The notes under the pieces: model-generated
The model's database searches: none
Told to the model about the DNA's origin: nothing
The model's input: only the letters and a program-made list of their open reading frames with translations
Shown here: positions 61,667 to 64,000 of the stretch, piece by piece
Numbering within the stretch: position 1 is the stretch's first letter
How the letters are laid out: each line of letters starts with the position of its first letter
Translations under genes and position numbers: made by a program
Assembly: GCA_015680905.1 (NCBI GenBank)
Contig: CM027380.1
Location: 107,494,501 to 107,558,500 of the forward strand
DNA length: 64,000 nucleotides
Direction: 5' to 3'
DNA from: Coptis chinensis
Taxonomy: Eukaryota > Streptophyta > Magnoliopsida > Ranunculales > Ranunculaceae

Positions 61667-62109
61667 AGGAGTGGAAGGAGATGGCTGCCGTGATGGGATT
61701 GTTATGTTGCAACCTGTGTTCACTTTGTTGAATTGTTAATGAGTTATGACTTAAGTTTTGATTTTGAATTCTAGACAGCAGAGATCGTAATGGAAAACAC
61801 CGTTGGGCTAATTTCTTTAATTTCTCAGATATATGGATATTATGTTGACTGGTTATGAGAAGGCTCCCTCACCCTTAGCTGTATTATATTCCAATGATGC
61901 TATATGAAGGCCAATGTGGGGGGGGGGAATGCCAATGTAGTTAATAACTGTGGTATGATGCTTCATTTTTATCATATTACCATATTACTCCGTAAATGAT
62001 ATCCCTCCGTAAAAGGTGGGTTTAGTTAAACGGGGAAAGTTGGTCTTATGGCCATCTCAATATAAGCAAGCCTGTAATCTAATTTGGGGTTTTTAATCTT
62101 TAAAAGGAA

Positions 62110-62218
62110 AAGATATTTGGTCCGCCTATTGCCAAAGACATTTTCGCTTTTGCCAATGACCTTTTTTCCATTTTCCCATTATGTCCTTTACCAGCCTTCA
62201 CTAATAACAGTTAGTGTA
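62110..62218. repeat. Short dispersed repeat inserted in duplication copy 2
   Basis: Absent from the corresponding place in copy 1 (about 49990). Inverted relative to 53869-53962. Confidence 0.8.
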
Positions 62219-62714
62219 AATTCCAATATTGTATTTTGTTTTGGTAACTAATATATATATCCTATATTCCTATATCTTCCGCGCATACCATATCCTTCCT
62301 TCCTCAAATTATGAAGCTATATTATGATGATTCTGAACATCTTATATTTAGGCCAATTTTTGAAGATATTGTTCATCCAATTATATTATGTCCATCACGT
62401 GCTTATCTATTTATTCACTTGAGAAATATGATGAATTTGTAATTATAGTCGCTAGAAATGATTTTACGTGAATGGCAATATGCAATATGCATTTTTTTAT
62501 AAAAGAAAGTAGGGTACAATAATTTTGAGAAAAGGTTTTAGTACACCAAAAATTAAAAATAACTCCCCACTACTGCTACTAGCCTACTACTCGAAAGGTT
62601 TTTGGCTCAAACTAAGAGATGACAACATCTCCAGATGGATCTATCATAACATAAATTTGAGGACCAAGAAAGGGAGAAAGTCGCCAAGCAACTATCTAAT
62701 CTCTATTCTTAAGA

Positions 62715-63310
62715 AGATAATGCACGACTCTGTAAGGTCTTCTTTGCCTTCCTTGGGGCCAATTGAGTTTCAGGCTCCTTCTCAACTGGTTCTTCCCTCT
62801 TAGACAAAGTCAACTCCATATAAAAAAATGACATATAAAAAAATTAGTTCGCTACTCCGAGGATATCTTTATAGGGGCGAGATCCAAGACCGTTGGATGT
62901 GTGATCTAACGGTCCTAAAATAAAAAACAAACTAAAGTTTTTTTCTTTCTTTTTGTTTTTGATTTTCAGACAGCTATCACACATCCAACGGTCTCGGAAC
63001 CAATATTCTCGTGGTAGCCCAGGCCTAAGAAAATTAATTCTGCCATGGGCTCGGTGAGTCCTACGATCCTAATTCTGAGCTTTGTTCACTTGAATGTGAG
63101 AAACATAAATTGCGTCCACATCCAAGCCTTTCACATCGGCATTACTCTCTGCATTCTTAAGCAAGTTCAGAATAAACTTTGCAGATTTAACAGGCCAACC
63201 TCCCTGTCCATTTTAGCCAAAACATCCTCCAAATACCTTCTGGCCTTAATCAAGGCCATCTTTCTGATTGAATGGGCAGTCTCCCGTGTATTCTTGAAAT
63301 GAACCCGAAG
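62715..63310 (-). pseudogene. Ribosomal protein L17 pseudogene, copy 2, interrupted
   Basis: The minus-strand duplicate of 50270-50675. Positions 63030-63310 encode parts from [12 protein letters not shown] to RAHGRIN, but about 70 bp in the middle (around TRFCRGV) are deleted. Positions 62715-62826 encode the C terminus (MELTLSKREEPVEKEPETQL, then AKK) that is missing from copy 1. Between the two lies about 200 bp of foreign sequence with a 17-bp inverted repeat. The two copies thus preserve complementary parts of one ancestral retrocopy. Confidence 0.88.
62887..62994. repeat. Inverted repeat in the RPL17 copy 2 insert
   Basis: AGACCGTTGGATGTGTG (62887-62903) and its reverse complement (62978-62994) flank a T-rich centre, suggesting a tiny TIR element or its remnant. 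Confidence 0.75.
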
Positions 63311-63329
63311 ATGGGATCACCTGTCAAAT

Positions 63330-64000
63330 TGGCTGGCCCCGCCTTCAAAATATTATTGTGTGAGGTTTGAGCGCCGGGCCAGTCCTACCTTATTTACCTA
63401 GAGGGCTGAGCTGGGTCGGGTCGAATTAATGTTTAAATTTCAAAGTTTTTACCCACTCTTTAATCATTTCGATAGGGTTTGAGAGCCAAACCTGAGGGGA
63501 GTGAGGGCAAGATACTATGTTATACATTTAATTTACAAAATAAATTTATAAACATTAGTTAAAAATGATAAAATCGAATACACTTCACTATTAAACCTTC
63601 AAACTATTAAAAAAAACTTATTAAAATTGTATTAGTCAATTAAGTTCAGTTAAATTTATTTCATAAAATATTATAATGAAATTATAAGATTGACAAACTT
63701 AATAGATAAACGTTCTTTAAGTGATTTTTTGCATATTAATGCTAAAATAAAATATATAGTAAAAAAAATTATTAAAATATATATAATAAATGTTAAGGGC
63801 CTAATGAGGGCTGGGCTTAAGAGAGGGCTTAAATTTCAAAGTTTAGGCTTTTACCCTCCTCTCAAAGGCTTGAGGGTCAGGATAAGCCTAGCCCACGAAT
63901 GTGTGAGGGCTTTATTTTGAAAGTTTTTTCAGTTTATGGGCCGGGTTGGGGTGGGCGGGTTGAGAGTTTGACCGAGATTTTGACACCCTAAGATGGGGCA
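63330..64000. other. Repeat-like sequence at window end
   Basis: No gene seen. Blocks such as TAAATTTCAAAGTTT (63434 and 63829) and GGGCTGGGC/GGGCCGGGTTGGG motifs are repeated at both sides, suggesting a transposable element that continues beyond the window. Confidence 0.4.

Larger units (their letters stand above)
59708..62460. repeat. Segmental duplication, copy 2 (RPL38 3' region)
   Basis: Partner of 48219-50265 in the same orientation. It carries two extra insertions: the MITE at 59886-60470 and the short repeat at 62110-62218. Also a poly-A expansion near 60915-60938. Confidence 0.95.

Overview
This 64 kb window is AT-rich nuclear DNA of a eudicot plant. The evidence is spliced genes with plant-type introns, a plant mTERF gene, a CC-NBS-LRR resistance gene, a 69-codon ribosomal protein L38 gene with telo-box and site II promoter motifs, and plant LINE, Ty1/copia, Helitron, hAT and SINE elements. 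I cannot name the species.

Three host genes look intact or nearly so: a single-exon mTERF gene (27660-28838, minus), a three-exon RPL38 gene (46188-49578, plus) and a CNL-type NLR gene (54342-57026, plus, with a frameshift only at its extreme C terminus). Most other coding-like sequence is mobile or broken. There are pieces of mTERF, mitochondrial intermediate peptidase, a P-class PPR protein, RPL17, a ROF1/FKBP62-type co-chaperone and CLASP. Inside one large Helitron lie pieces of COA5/PET191, a PHT4/ANTR anion transporter, eIF4A and a PP2C phosphatase.

Layout. 1-6867: a 6.7 kb LINE inserted in a segment whose empty-site copy survives at 29463-29474. 6868-11750: duplicated mTERF-neighbourhood sequence and relics of mTERF and MIP. 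12141-14182: Helitron 5' ends, a small basic ORF and a short hAT MITE. 14446-19991: a degenerate copia element with both LTRs. 20093-26428: a PPR relic, tandem repeats, a small Helitron, a LINE relic, a SINE and a hAT-like element. 26868-31170: the mTERF gene and the second copy of the duplicated segments. 29805-33088: a 3.3 kb Helitron. 33205-42729: a hAT-like repeat region split by an 8.15 kb Helitron that carries fragments of four genes. 46021-50675: RPL38 and an RPL17 processed pseudogene. 50748-53778: a probable solo LTR. 54342-59400: the NLR followed by ROF1, NLR and CLASP pieces. 59708-63310: a second, rearranged copy of the RPL38 3' end and the RPL17 pseudogene.

The window is a record of duplication followed by insertion. 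Pairs of duplicated segments show which insertions came later: the LINE, two hAT MITEs of one family and several small insertions. The most interesting object is the multi-gene-capture Helitron at 34131-42281, with all four recognised gene fragments in its own orientation.
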